A stretch of 64,000 nucleotides of DNA, from NCBI RefSeq assembly GCF_000510725.1, contig NZ_AZNZ01000009.1, positions 1-64,000 on the forward strand. Direction: 5' to 3'. The stretch comes from Pseudoxanthomonas sp. J31 (GTDB lineage: Bacteria > Pseudomonadota > Gammaproteobacteria > Xanthomonadales > Xanthomonadaceae). Under the pieces are notes generated by a model, which saw only the letters and a program-made list of their open reading frames with translations, did not search any database and had not been told where the DNA came from. Below are positions 42,278-52,992 of this stretch, in pieces. The translations under genes and the position numbers were made by a program. Numbering within the stretch: position 1 is the first letter of the stretch; each line of letters begins with the position of its first letter.

Positions 42278-45200
42278 TCAGGCCGTGGCGCCGGTCTCCC
42301 GCGCCAGCCGCTCCAGTTCCTCGGCCAGCAGCTCCGGGTGCAGGTCGAACTGGTCGGACAGCAGCAGCTCGCGCGCCGCCTCCTTCACCTCCACCCGCTC
42401 GGCCTGGAGCAGGTCGCCGTCGCGGAACAGCTCGATATAGCTGTCCAGCACGCCCGACAGCGTGCCCTGCGCGGTGTCCGGCGCCGCCAGCACCAGCTGC
42501 AGCCCCAGCGAGCGCAGGTAGTTGGTGGTGGCGCGCGCGTTCTGGGCGTCGATCTTGTCGCCGAACTCATCCAGCAGGATCACGCCCATGCCGCCCGGGT
42601 GCGCCTCGCTCTTGCCGTAGGCCGCGGCCAGTGCGGCGCCGGCGATCACGTACAGCGGCGCGCGGTGCTCGCCGCCGGAGCCCGAGCGCATGCGCTCGCT
42701 GAGGGTGCCGACCACGCGGTCGTCCTGGCGGATCTCCACGCCGAAGTGGAAGAAGCGGCGGTAGTCGTCCAGCGGCGAGGCAGCCAGCTTCGCGCTGGCG
42801 CTGTCCTCGATCAGCTGGCGGAACGCCTCCGGCACCTCGCCGGCAGTGCCGAACAGGGTGTCCTCGGCGCCGACGTCAGCCACCTTCTGGATGAAGCGGT
42901 GCAGGTCTCTGTACTCGGCCACCACCTCGTAGTGGAAGCGGTAGCGCTCGTTGTTGGAGAACGCCGGGCTGTTGCGCAAGGTGCGGTTGAGCGCGTCGAT
43001 CTGCGCCTTCAACCGCACGAAGTTGTCGTGCAGGGTGTTGGCGACGTTGGAGCGGAAGGTCTCCACCGCGGTCTCGTAGGCGCGCTCGGCCTCGGCGCGG
43101 TAGTTGACCAGCTCGGTCTCGCGCAGCTGCACCAGCTCGCGCTGCATCAGCGCGCGCGCCGGCTTCCAGGCGTCGGCGGCGAAGTCCAGGTCCAGGCCGT
43201 GGGCGCCGGCATAGCGCTGCAGCTGGCTCCAGGCCTCCGGCAGCAGCGCGGCCAGCTGGCGGTCGTTGTCCTGGGCACGCCGCTCGCACAGGTTGCGCGC
43301 CTCCTCCAGGCCGGTGCCCTTGGCCTCCAGCTCCTCGCGCAGCTGTTCGACCCGGTTGGGATCGACGTGCGGGTCGCGGAAGGCCTCCACCGCGTTGCGG
43401 GCGACGATCTCCTCCTGCGCCTGCAGCGCGCGCAGCAGCGCCTGGCGGCGCTCCAGCTCGCCCTGGGCCAGGGCCTCGGCGCGCACCAGGGCCTCGATGG
43501 TGGCCTCGGCCTTCTGCACCTGCGCCTTCAGCGCGGTGGCGCGCTCGCCCAGGCGCAGCAGGTCCGGGTCGACCGCCTCGGCCTGGCTGCGCTCCAGCGC
43601 CTGGTAGCGCGCCAGCACCTGGCGGTACTGCAGCAGCAGCTCGTGCAGGCCGCGGGCCACGTCCTCGCCCTCCAGCCGCGCCAGCTTCTGGCGCAGGCCC
43701 TCGGCCCGGCGCGCCTCCGGCTCGCACTGGCGCAGCTCGCGCTCGGCGTTCTCCAGCTCGGCGCGCAGCAGGCGCAGGCGCTCGCCGTCCTGGGCCACGC
43801 CGATCTTCAGCTCGCCGCTGGACGGCAGGCGCCGGCGCTCGATGCCGCCGCCTTTGGCCACCAGGCCGTCGCGGGTCAGGCCCTGGCGGCTGCGCACCAC
43901 CTCCGCCTCGGTCTCCACGCAGCGCAGGTCGCCGAGCTGGCGGCGCAGGTAAGCCACCGCGTCGGCGTCCTCGCCCTCGACCAGGGCGGCGACGCTGTCC
44001 TCGGCCAGGCGGTCCTGGCGGTGGGCGCGGGCCTGGCTGGGCAGGGCCAGCTTGACCCCGTACACCGCGCGCGCGCCCTGCAGCGAGCGGTACACCCGCA
44101 CCGCGTCCTCCTCCTGCCCGGCCGGGACCAGCAGGGCCTCGACATGGCTGCGCAGGTAGGCCTCGATCGCCGGCTGCCAGCGCTTGTCGGTCACCCGCAC
44201 CAGGTCGCATACCGGGCGCGCCTCGATCCCGGCCTCGCGCAGGTGGTTGAGCAGGCGCATGACCTCGTCGCGCAGGTTGGCCTGGCCGGCGCCCAGGCGC
44301 TGCTGGTTGCCGCGCAGGGCGTCGCGACGCGCGCGCGCCAGCTGCCAGGCCTCGTGCGACTGCCGTGCCCAGGCGGCGACCGTGGCCTGCACCGGCGCGG
44401 CCGCGGCCAGCGCCTGCTTCAGGCGCGCATGGAACGCGTCCGGCGCGGGGCCTTCGCCATCGCCCCCGGGCGCGGCGGCGACTTCGGCATGCAGCTCCTC
44501 CAGCGGCGCCAGCGCCTTGCCCAGGCCGGCCTCGTCGACGCCCGGCAGGCGCAGCGCGACCAGTTCCTGCAGCGGCTCGCGCAGCTGTTCGAGGCGACGC
44601 TGCAGGTCGGTCTGCAGGCGCTGCAGCTGTTCGCGGTCGCGCCCGGCCAGTTCGCGGAACGAGGCCTGTTCGCCATAGCCGGCGCTGCCCTGCAGCTGCT
44701 CGCGGACGCGTTCGTATTCCTCCTGCAGGCTGCGCCGCTCGGCGCGCGCCTGCTCCAGCGCCAGGCCGGCGGCGGCCAGCTCCTCGCGGCCGGCATCGCA
44801 GTCCGACTGCGCCTGCTCGACCTGCTCGCCGAGCAGGTCGCGGGCGTATTCGGCCGCCAGCGCGCGGTAGGAGGCGGCACGCTGGGCCTGCGCGGCGACC
44901 TTGCCGTACTGCGCGTCCACCGCCTCGGCCTCGGCGATCCGCCGCTCCAGCTGCTCGATCCGCTCCTTGATCTGGCGGAAGCTGTCCAGCAGCGCCTTGA
45001 AGCGGGCGATGTCGGTGGGCCGGTCCTCGGCCACCAGGGTGCGCACGAACAGGTCCACGTCCTCGACCCGCTGCAGGTTCAGCGCGTTCTGGAAGGCCTT
45101 GCGGTAGGCGTTGAAGTCCACGCCCCCGCCGGGGTTGGCGCGCAGGCGGTGCAGCAGGTCCTTGACGAAGCGCTCGCCGCTGGCGTGGAACTCCGGGGTG

Positions 45201-45706
45201 GTGCCGGCCTTGCGGCAGCGCTTTGCGGCCAGCTCGCGGAACCGGCTCCACTCCAGCGGCAGTTCGCGGCCGTCGACCTTCTCCAGGTGCTCGTCCAGCT
45301 CCAGGGCCACGCCCGGCAGCAGGTACAGGCCGTGCTGGCGGTGCTCGGGCTCGTCGGCCGAGGCGCCCAGCGAGATGCCGGCCGTCAGCGGGGCGCCGGT
45401 CTCCTCGTCGCGGAACACCAGGCTGATGTAGGTGGTGGCGGTGCGCCGCTTGCGGCCGTCCTCGCCGCTGCGGTACACGCCCAGGCAGTAGTCGCGGATG
45501 CTGCGCGCGCGCGCCTTGCCGCCGGCCTGGGCGTTGAAGTGGATGTGGCGGCGGTCGCCGCCCAGCAGGACCAGCTGCAGCGCGTCCAGCAGCGCGCTCT
45601 TGCCCGCGCCGTTGGGCGCGATGATGGCGCTGGTGCGGTCCAGCTGCAGGGTCTTGGCCTCGAACAGGAAGTACTGCACCAGGTGCATGCGCTCAAGCAG
45701 CTGCAT
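42278..45706 (-). CDS. mksB: SMC-like ATPase MksB (JetC)
   Basis: The 1142-residue protein has an SMC layout. An N-terminal ATPase half carries the P-loop APNGAGKS at 30-37 (Ala where the first Gly is usual), long coiled-coil arms (about 230-400 and 640-860) flank a central hinge-like region, and the C-terminal half has the ABC signature SGSGGE and Walker B GVILLDEFGDKID. It is the ATPase of the MksBEF condensin family, also called JetC in Wadjet systems, which extrude DNA loops. ATG 45706 has GGAGG six bases upstream and overlaps mksE by 14 bases. No JetD gene follows. Confidence 0.9.
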   Translation of the reverse strand: MQLLERMHLVQYFLFEAKTLQLDRTSAIIAPNGAGKSALLDALQLVLLGGDRRHIHFNAQAGGKARARSIRDYCLGVYRSGEDGRKRRTATTYISLVFRDEETGAPLTAGISLGASADEPEHRQHGLYLLPGVALELDEHLEKVDGRELPLEWSRFRELAAKRCRKAGTTPEFHASGERFVKDLLHRLRANPGGGVDFNAYRKAFQNALNLQRVEDVDLFVRTLVAEDRPTDIARFKALLDSFRQIKERIEQLERRIAEAEAVDAQYGKVAAQAQRAASYRALAAEYARDLLGEQVEQAQSDCDAGREELAAAGLALEQARAERRSLQEEYERVREQLQGSAGYGEQASFRELAGRDREQLQRLQTDLQRRLEQLREPLQELVALRLPGVDEAGLGKALAPLEELHAEVAAAPGGDGEGPAPDAFHARLKQALAAAAPVQATVAAWARQSHEAWQLARARRDALRGNQQRLGAGQANLRDEVMRLLNHLREAGIEARPVCDLVRVTDKRWQPAIEAYLRSHVEALLVPAGQEEDAVRVYRSLQGARAVYGVKLALPSQARAHRQDRLAEDSVAALVEGEDADAVAYLRRQLGDLRCVETEAEVVRSRQGLTRDGLVAKGGGIERRRLPSSGELKIGVAQDGERLRLLRAELENAERELRQCEPEARRAEGLRQKLARLEGEDVARGLHELLLQYRQVLARYQALERSQAEAVDPDLLRLGERATALKAQVQKAEATIEALVRAEALAQGELERRQALLRALQAQEEIVARNAVEAFRDPHVDPNRVEQLREELEAKGTGLEEARNLCERRAQDNDRQLAALLPEAWSQLQRYAGAHGLDLDFAADAWKPARALMQRELVQLRETELVNYRAEAERAYETAVETFRSNVANTLHDNFVRLKAQIDALNRTLRNSPAFSNNERYRFHYEVVAEYRDLHRFIQKVADVGAEDTLFGTAGEVPEAFRQLIEDSASAKLAASPLDDYRRFFHFGVEIRQDDRVVGTLSERMRSGSGGEHRAPLYVIAGAALAAAYGKSEAHPGGMGVILLDEFGDKIDAQNARATTNYLRSLGLQLVLAAPDTAQGTLSGVLDSYIELFRDGDLLQAERVEVKEAARELLLSDQFDLHPELLAEELERLARETGATA

Positions 45707-46343
45707 GGTCGTCCTCCGTGTCCCCGGCGTCGTCGCCGGCATCGGCTTCCGCGTCGGCGCCGCCCAGGTTGTGCTGGTCCAGCCGGTGCAGCCACTGCTC
45801 GCCGACGATGTCCACGATCGCCGGGCGCACCACCAGATGGAACGGCTGCAGGTCGTCCGGCTCGCCCTCGACCAGGCGGCACACGCCCCAGCGGCGGGCG
45901 GTGGCGGCCAGCGCGCGCAGCGCGCCGACCTCAGGCATCGGCCGCCCGGTCAGTGCCGGCCAGGCCTCCTGCAGCTCGGGCAGCTCCACCACCACCTCGC
46001 CCAGCTCCTCGACCAGGCCTTGCTTCATGCCCTCGTCGTAGCGCTGGCGCAGGACCAGCAGGAACAGGGTCTCGTCCAGGCGCACCGGGGTGCCCTCGCC
46101 GTGCTTGGGCAGGGCCACGACGTAGCGGTGGTGGGCGTTGCGCTCCAGGCGGATGCCCAGCGGGTCCAGCGCCGCGGCGAAGTCCTCCAGGTAGGCCTCC
46201 ACCAGGTGGTAGGCGCTGCGCGAGCGGGCATCGCTGGCATACAGCACCTGCTCGGTGACCAGGCGGTAGGCGGCGCGTTCGAAGTCGGCCACGGCATACA
46301 TGCCGTTGGACTGCTGGCTGAGGGTGTTCCAGGAACGTTTCAT
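45693..46343 (-). CDS. mksE: Condensin accessory subunit MksE (JetB, DUF4194)
   Basis: The 216-residue protein matches the kite-type subunit of Mks/Wadjet complexes in size and position. It has a winged-helix-like body (ADFERAAYRLVTEQVLYASDARSRSAYHLVEAYLEDFAAALDPLGIRLERN, LDETLFLLVLRQRYDEGM) and an acidic, low-complexity C-terminal tail. It bridges the MksF kleisin and MksB. It overlaps mksF by four bases (ATGA, 46343-46340) and mksB by 14, so the three subunits are translationally coupled. Confidence 0.87.
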   Translation of the reverse strand: MKRSWNTLSQQSNGMYAVADFERAAYRLVTEQVLYASDARSRSAYHLVEAYLEDFAAALDPLGIRLERNAHHRYVVALPKHGEGTPVRLDETLFLLVLRQRYDEGMKQGLVEELGEVVVELPELQEAWPALTGRPMPEVGALRALAATARRWGVCRLVEGEPDDLQPFHLVVRPAIVDIVGEQWLHRLDQHNLGGADAEADAGDDAGDTEDDHAAA

Positions 46344-47833
46344 GCGGGATCGGGCTCGGCCTGCGCGCTGGCGCGCGCGGCATTGGAAGCGGAGGGACCG
46401 CGGCCTGCGGCGTGGTGGACGACGAAGCGCGGGGCGCGCAGCCAGCCGTTGTCGCCCGGTTCGCCGCGGTCGACCAGTTCGACCCGGAAGCCGCGCAACA
46501 AGCGGCCCAGCGGGTCGTCGCGACGCAGGCCGCCGGGGCGGCTGCCACGCAGGGCCAGGGTCAGCAGGGTCTGGTAGGCGCGCAGGTCCTGGATGCTGGA
46601 GATCTCCAGCGCGCCGGAATCCACGCTGCCGCCGGGCGGCAGCTGGCGGCCGACGTAGGAGGCCATGTCCTCGGCGGTGACCAGGCGCACCCGCTTCATC
46701 CGCCGCAGCAGGCTCAGCCGCGCGATCTGCTCGGCGCTGGGCTGGGCATTGCTGTTTGCGCTGCGCGGGATCGGCTGCGGACGGCGGCGCGGCGCACGCA
46801 GCTGGGTCTCGTCCATCAGCCCACCCGGACCGACCGGCATGCGCAGCGCGTTCTCGTCGGCGGCCAGCGCACCCCTGGCGGCGCGGTGCAGCAGCACGTC
46901 CAGGCGGTCCGGCGCGCGCAGGCGGTAGTCGAGGAAGGCCAGCGCGCGGCGGTTGGCCTGGCGCATGTCCTCGTCCAGGCGTGCGAGGTACTCATCGATG
47001 CGCTCCAGCTCGCGCAGGCGCATCAGGCTGCGCTGCAGCAGCTGGCGGGCACGGGCATCGTCGCCCTCGGCCACGTGCTCGCGGTACCAGGCGGCGATGT
47101 CCTCGCGCAGCGGGCCGTTCTCGATCTCCTGCACCATCAGCAGGATCTGCGCGCGCCGCGCCAGCGGGTGGTCGGCGCGGTGCAGGTCGGCGTAGTCGCG
47201 GATGAAGAACTGGGCCACGTAGCGCTCGAACCACTGCCGCGCGAACTGGGCGGTGGTCTCCGAGCGCACCAGCTCGGGCATCAGGTCGCGCACCTGCAGG
47301 CTCATCGAGGCCAGCGAGGACAGCAGCCGGCGCGCCTGCTCGGCGGCCTCGTCCAGCGCCTCGCCGCCGGCGCGGCCGTCGGCCACCTGCTGCAGCTGCA
47401 GCTCGATCGAACGGATCTTGGCCGAAACGAAAGTGGGACCGCGGTCGGCGAACTCCACCAGGGTGCCCAGCAGCTGGGCCAGGGCCGGCGGCATCAGCAC
47501 CATCTCGCGCGCGCCGAGCTTGTCCTGGCGCAGCCAGCCGGCTTGGCGCAGGCGCTCGTACACCGCCGCCGCGCGCGCGGCCAGGCCGCCCTGGAGCGGG
47601 GTCTCGCCCTCGTCCTCCCAGGTTTCCTCGGCTAGCAGGTAGCGCTCCAGCGCGGCGACGATCTCGCGCCGGGCGAAGCCGTGGCTGGGCGGCAGCGGCG
47701 CGTCCGGGCCGAAGTACTCGTCGAACAGCCGGCACAGCAGGCGCCAGTAGCGCTCGCGGTTGGGCGAGGCCAGCGGCCCGAAGGCGCCGGCCGGCACGTG
47801 CGCGAACAGGGACGGGAACGCGGTACTGCTCAA
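46340..47833 (-). CDS. mksF: Kleisin-like condensin subunit MksF (JetA)
   Basis: The 497-residue protein begins with SSTAFPSLFAHVPAGAFGPLASPNRERYWRLLCRLFDEYFG and is largely helical. It has a winged-helix N-terminus, a long helical middle (about 110-300) and a basic linker RAPRRRPQPIPR before a second domain with LSLLRRMKRVRLVTAEDMASYV. Position and size fit MksF/JetA, the kleisin of Mks/Wadjet complexes. A TTG start at 47833 is preferred because AGGA lies seven bases upstream; an ATG at 47893 would add 20 residues without a ribosome site. It is first in the mksFEB operon, divergent from the metE riboswitch. Confidence 0.82.
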   Translation of the reverse strand: MSSTAFPSLFAHVPAGAFGPLASPNRERYWRLLCRLFDEYFGPDAPLPPSHGFARREIVAALERYLLAEETWEDEGETPLQGGLAARAAAVYERLRQAGWLRQDKLGAREMVLMPPALAQLLGTLVEFADRGPTFVSAKIRSIELQLQQVADGRAGGEALDEAAEQARRLLSSLASMSLQVRDLMPELVRSETTAQFARQWFERYVAQFFIRDYADLHRADHPLARRAQILLMVQEIENGPLREDIAAWYREHVAEGDDARARQLLQRSLMRLRELERIDEYLARLDEDMRQANRRALAFLDYRLRAPDRLDVLLHRAARGALAADENALRMPVGPGGLMDETQLRAPRRRPQPIPRSANSNAQPSAEQIARLSLLRRMKRVRLVTAEDMASYVGRQLPPGGSVDSGALEISSIQDLRAYQTLLTLALRGSRPGGLRRDDPLGRLLRGFRVELVDRGEPGDNGWLRAPRFVVHHAAGRGPSASNAARASAQAEPDPA

Positions 47834-47951
47834 GCGGGAATCCTGCCGGGCGCCAGGCCCGGATCGGCCGCCATTTTCCCAGATCGGCGCCATGCCCGCG
47901 CAGGCGGCGGCGGTTGACCGGTCGCCGGTGGACCGGCTACCTTCTCCGCGC

Positions 47952-48160
47952 CGGAGGTTTCATCGCTTCATCCAGATGTAGCGATGAATTAAAAGGGAAG
48001 TCCGGTGCGTCCTGCCCTGCAGGACAATTCCGGCGCTGCCCCGCAGCGGTAATTGGAAACGAACCCCGCCATCGCACTGGCCCACCGGCCGGGAAGCGGC
48101 GGACAGTAGGCACGCGGCCCCGGCCGCCCGTCCATGAGCCCGAAGACCTGCCCCGGCCGG
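47952..48160 (+). promoter_or_regulatory. Cobalamin riboswitch upstream of metE
   Basis: The 542-base gap before metE holds a second cobalamin riboswitch: AAAAGGGAAGTCCGGTG near 47990, ATTCCGGCGCTGCCCCGCAGCGG near 48027-48049, and the B12 box CATGAGCCCGAAGACCTGCC near 48133-48152. Stable hairpins follow (GGAAGAC/GTCTTCC at 48159-48178 and GCGTGGCC/GGCCACGC near 48220-48237) and could form the expression platform. B12 should repress metE. Confidence 0.94.
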
Positions 48161-48375
48161 AAGACGCGTCCGTCTTCCGCCTGACCTGGAGCCTCCGCGG
48201 GGAGGTGGCCGGAGGCATCGCGTGGCCGTGGCCACGCAGTGTTCCCGCGCCCGTCCCCCTGGCTGCTCCGGCTCGCCCGCGGGGGCGAAGGTCGCCATGG
48301 CGGCGTGCGCGGTGTCCAGCCGCGCACGCCGCCGGTCCTTCGTTCCTCATCGTCCACGCATGAGGAATCACATCG

Positions 48376-50661
48376 ATGACACTGACCACCAACCTCGGCT
48401 TTCCCCGCATCGGGCCACGCCGCGAACTGAAGCAGGCCCTGGAAGCCCACTGGCGCGGCGAGCTGCCCGCCACGCAACTGCTCGACACCGCGCGGGAGCT
48501 GCGCGCCCGCCACTGGCGGCTGCAACGGGAGGCCGGCATCGACCTGCCGCCCTCCAACGACTTCTCGCTGTACGACCAGGTCCTGGACACGGCGTTGCTG
48601 TTCGACGCGATCCCCCGGCGCTACCGCGCCGTGGTCGAGGCGGCACCGCTGGCCGGCTACTTCGCCATGGCGCGCGGACTGCAGCGCCCGGGCATCGACC
48701 TGCACGCGCTGGAGATGACCAAGTGGTTCGACACCAACTACCACTACCTCGTGCCCGAGCTGGAGGCCGGCCAGGACTTCGCCCTGCGCGGCGACACGCC
48801 GGTGGCGCAGTACCTGGAGGCGCGCAGGCTCGGCATCGAGACCCGGCCGGTCCTGATCGGGCCGGTCACCTTCCTGTGGCTGTCCAAGACGGTCGACGGC
48901 AGCGACCGCTTCGCGCTGCTGGACCGGCTGGTCCCGGCCTATGTGCAGCTGCTGGAGAAACTGCACGCGGCGGGCGCGGGCTGGGTCCAGGTCGACGAGC
49001 CGGCCCTGGTGCTGGACCTGCCGGAGCCGGTTCGCGACGCCTGCCGCCGGGCCTATGCGGCTCTGGCAGCCGGCCCCCGGCCGAAACTGATGCTCGCCTC
49101 CTACTTCGGCGCGCTCGGCGACAACCTGCAGCTGGCCGCATCGCTGCCGGTGGACGGCCTGCACCTGGACCTGGTCCGCGCCCCCGAGCAGCTGGAAGCG
49201 GCGCTGGATGCGCTGCCGCCCGGGCGCATGCTGTCGCTGGGCCTGGTGGACGGGCGCAACGTATGGCGCACGCGCCTGGACAACGCGCTGCTGCTGGCGC
49301 GGTACGCGCGCACCCGGCTCGGCGCGGACAACGTGTGCCTGGCGCCGTCGTGTTCGCTGCTGCACGTGCCGGTGGACCTGGACGCCGAGAACGGCCTGGA
49401 TCCGGAACTGCGCTCCTGGCTGTCCTTCGCCAAGCAGAAGCTCGGCGAGATCCGGGTGCTGGCCGATGCCCTGGATGGCCACCCCGGTGCCGAGGCCGCG
49501 CTGGAGGACGCACGCCTGCGCCACGCCTCGCGCCGCGCCTCCACGCGCGTGCACCGGCCGGAGGTGGCGCAGCGCCTGGCCACGATCAGCCCGGCCCTGG
49601 CACAACGTGGCTCGCCCTACCCGGCGCGCCGCCAGGCCCAGCAGGCGGCCCTGGCATTGCCGCCGTACCCGACCACGACCATCGGCTCCTTCCCGCAGAC
49701 CCGCCAGGTGCGCGAGGCGCGGGCGAAGTTCAAGTCGGGCAAGCTGGAGGGGGCGGCCTATGAGGCGTTCCTGGAGGCGCAGACCGAACAGTGCGTGCGC
49801 TTCCAGGAGCAGGTCGGGATCGACGTCCTGGTCCACGGCGAGTTCGAGCGCAACGACATGGTCGAGTATTTCGGCGAACAGCTGGACGGCTTCGCGTTCA
49901 CCAGGCGGGGCTGGGTGCAGAGCTACGGCAGCCGTTGCGTGAAACCCCCGGTGATCTTCGGTGACGTGGCGCGGCCGGCGCCGATGACGGTGCGCTGGGC
50001 GCGGTACGCCCAGTCGCTGACCTCGCGCCCGGTCAAGGGCATGCTCACCGGCCCGGTGACCCTGATGCAGTGGTCGTTCGTGCGCGACGACCAGCCGCGC
50101 GCGGACACCTGCAGGCAGATCGCACTGGCCCTGCGCGACGAAGTCCTGGACCTGGAGGCGGCCGGCATCCGGGTGATCCAGATCGACGAACCGGCCCTGC
50201 GCGAGGGGCTGCCACTGCGGCGCGCGCACTGGGACGCCTACCTGGAATGGGCGGTCGAATGCTTCCGCCTGTGCGCGTCCGGGGTGGACGATGCCACCCA
50301 GATCCACACCCACATGTGCTACGCCGAATTCAACGACATCATCCAGGCGGTGGCGGCGATGGACGCGGACGTGATCTCGATCGAGACCTCGCGCTCGCGG
50401 ATGGAGCTGCTGGATGCCTTCGCCAGGTTCCGCTACCCCAACCAGATCGGCCCGGGCGTGTACGACATCCACTCCCCGCGCATCCCCACCACCGCCGAGA
50501 TGGTGGAACTGCTCGGCAAGGCGCGGGAGGTGCTGGCGCCGGACCAGCTGTGGGTGAACCCGGACTGCGGGCTGAAGACACGCGGCTGGGAGGAAACGGA
50601 CCTGGCGCTGCGCAGGATGGTCGAGGCGGCCATGGTCATGCGCGAATCGGCCGCCCGGTGA
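48376..50661 (+). CDS. metE: Cobalamin-independent methionine synthase
   Basis: The 761-residue protein has both MetE barrels. The N-terminal half starts with [25 protein letters not shown] and has [12 protein letters not shown]. The C-terminal half has [17 protein letters not shown], the zinc residues in HTHMCYAEF and [14 protein letters not shown], and [13 protein letters not shown]. It transfers a methyl group from 5-methyltetrahydrofolate (polyglutamate) to homocysteine. Control by an upstream B12 riboswitch is the classical logic: when B12 is present, the B12-dependent MetH is preferred. GAGGAA stands eight bases before ATG 48376. Confidence 0.97.
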   Translation: MTLTTNLGFPRIGPRRELKQALEAHWRGELPATQLLDTARELRARHWRLQREAGIDLPPSNDFSLYDQVLDTALLFDAIPRRYRAVVEAAPLAGYFAMARGLQRPGIDLHALEMTKWFDTNYHYLVPELEAGQDFALRGDTPVAQYLEARRLGIETRPVLIGPVTFLWLSKTVDGSDRFALLDRLVPAYVQLLEKLHAAGAGWVQVDEPALVLDLPEPVRDACRRAYAALAAGPRPKLMLASYFGALGDNLQLAASLPVDGLHLDLVRAPEQLEAALDALPPGRMLSLGLVDGRNVWRTRLDNALLLARYARTRLGADNVCLAPSCSLLHVPVDLDAENGLDPELRSWLSFAKQKLGEIRVLADALDGHPGAEAALEDARLRHASRRASTRVHRPEVAQRLATISPALAQRGSPYPARRQAQQAALALPPYPTTTIGSFPQTRQVREARAKFKSGKLEGAAYEAFLEAQTEQCVRFQEQVGIDVLVHGEFERNDMVEYFGEQLDGFAFTRRGWVQSYGSRCVKPPVIFGDVARPAPMTVRWARYAQSLTSRPVKGMLTGPVTLMQWSFVRDDQPRADTCRQIALALRDEVLDLEAAGIRVIQIDEPALREGLPLRRAHWDAYLEWAVECFRLCASGVDDATQIHTHMCYAEFNDIIQAVAAMDADVISIETSRSRMELLDAFARFRYPNQIGPGVYDIHSPRIPTTAEMVELLGKAREVLAPDQLWVNPDCGLKTRGWEETDLALRRMVEAAMVMRESAAR

Positions 50662-50662
50662 C

Positions 50663-50697
50663 GCGGCGGGGTGGCGTCACCGCGCCACCCTGCCGCG
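50663..50697. terminator. Hairpin between convergent metE and glmS
   Basis: An interrupted inverted repeat (GGGTGGCG with CGCCACCC, flanked by GCGGC/GCCGC) lies just after the metE stop. No T tract follows; termination is inferred from position. Confidence 0.35.
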
Positions 50698-50763
50698 GGC
50701 CGCGCCGGGGGCCATGGCGCCCGGCGCGGTGCAGCGCACCCGCGCCGCCCCGGCCGATGCCGG

Positions 50764-52596
<1,833 letters not shown>

Positions 52597-52625
52597 GCCG
52601 TTCTTCCAAGCAGAAACAGGCCCGC

Positions 52626-52631
52626 GATTCT
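52626..52631 (-). promoter_or_regulatory. Putative -10 element for glmS
   Basis: TAGAAT on the minus strand lies about 30 bases before the glmS start, within CCGGTAGAATCG, the same context as upstream of etfB. No -35 was recognised. Confidence 0.4.
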
Positions 52632-52842
52632 ACCGGAGCGTACGGTCCGGCCGGCGCTGGCCCCGTCCGCCGCGCACGGGCGCAGTCAGGCGGCGGTAAG
52701 GCGCACGGCTGCCGCTGGCGCGCCGGCCCTGCGCCCGCAGTGCGCGCCGTGGCGGCGGTCGCATCCGCGCGGGGCCGACCGCGGCAGCCCGGGCCCGGCC
52801 CTGGATCCCGCGCGTGCCGCTCCGGCCGCGGCGCGCGTCCGG

Positions 52843-52898
52843 GTGTCCGCGCTCCGGGAGCAGTGTCCGGACAGCTGTCCGGCGGACACAGCGGACAC
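52843..52898 (+). promoter_or_regulatory. Enhancer-like TGTCC/GGACA repeats upstream of the exporter operon
   Basis: GTGTCCGC (52843-52850) and GCGGACAC (52891-52898) form outer inverted arms. Between them lie the perfect palindrome TGTCCGGACA (52864-52873) and TGTCC-GGC-GGACA (52876-52888). The array is centred about 95 bases before the predicted sigma-54 start, where NtrC-type activators normally bind. The operon encodes such an activator. Confidence 0.65.
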
Positions 52899-52940
52899 CC
52901 GCGCCAGCGAAGACACGCTTACGGATCAATGGGTTGCGAT

Positions 52941-52956
52941 TGGCACGCGTCCTGCT
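52941..52956 (+). promoter_or_regulatory. Sigma-54 (-24/-12) promoter of the exporter operon
   Basis: TGGCACGCGTCCTGCT differs from the consensus TGGCACGNNNNTTGCW at one base. GG at 52942-52943 and GC at 52954-52955 are 12 bases apart, as required. The start point would be near 52967, 26 bases before the adaptor ATG. Confidence 0.8.
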
Positions 52957-52992
52957 TTGGTAGCGCGTACCCAACACATCCGCCACCACACG

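Noticed and set aside
42242-46258. Long plus-strand open frame opposite mksB and mksE
   Set aside because: Same composition artefact; the minus strand encodes clear SMC motifs.
41684-47833. Complete Wadjet (JetABCD) defence system
   Set aside because: No JetD-like gene of about 380-400 residues is present; the neighbouring 160-residue protein does not fit.
47989-50472. Long minus-strand open frame opposite metE
   Set aside because: It also covers the riboswitch; metE on the plus strand is unambiguous.
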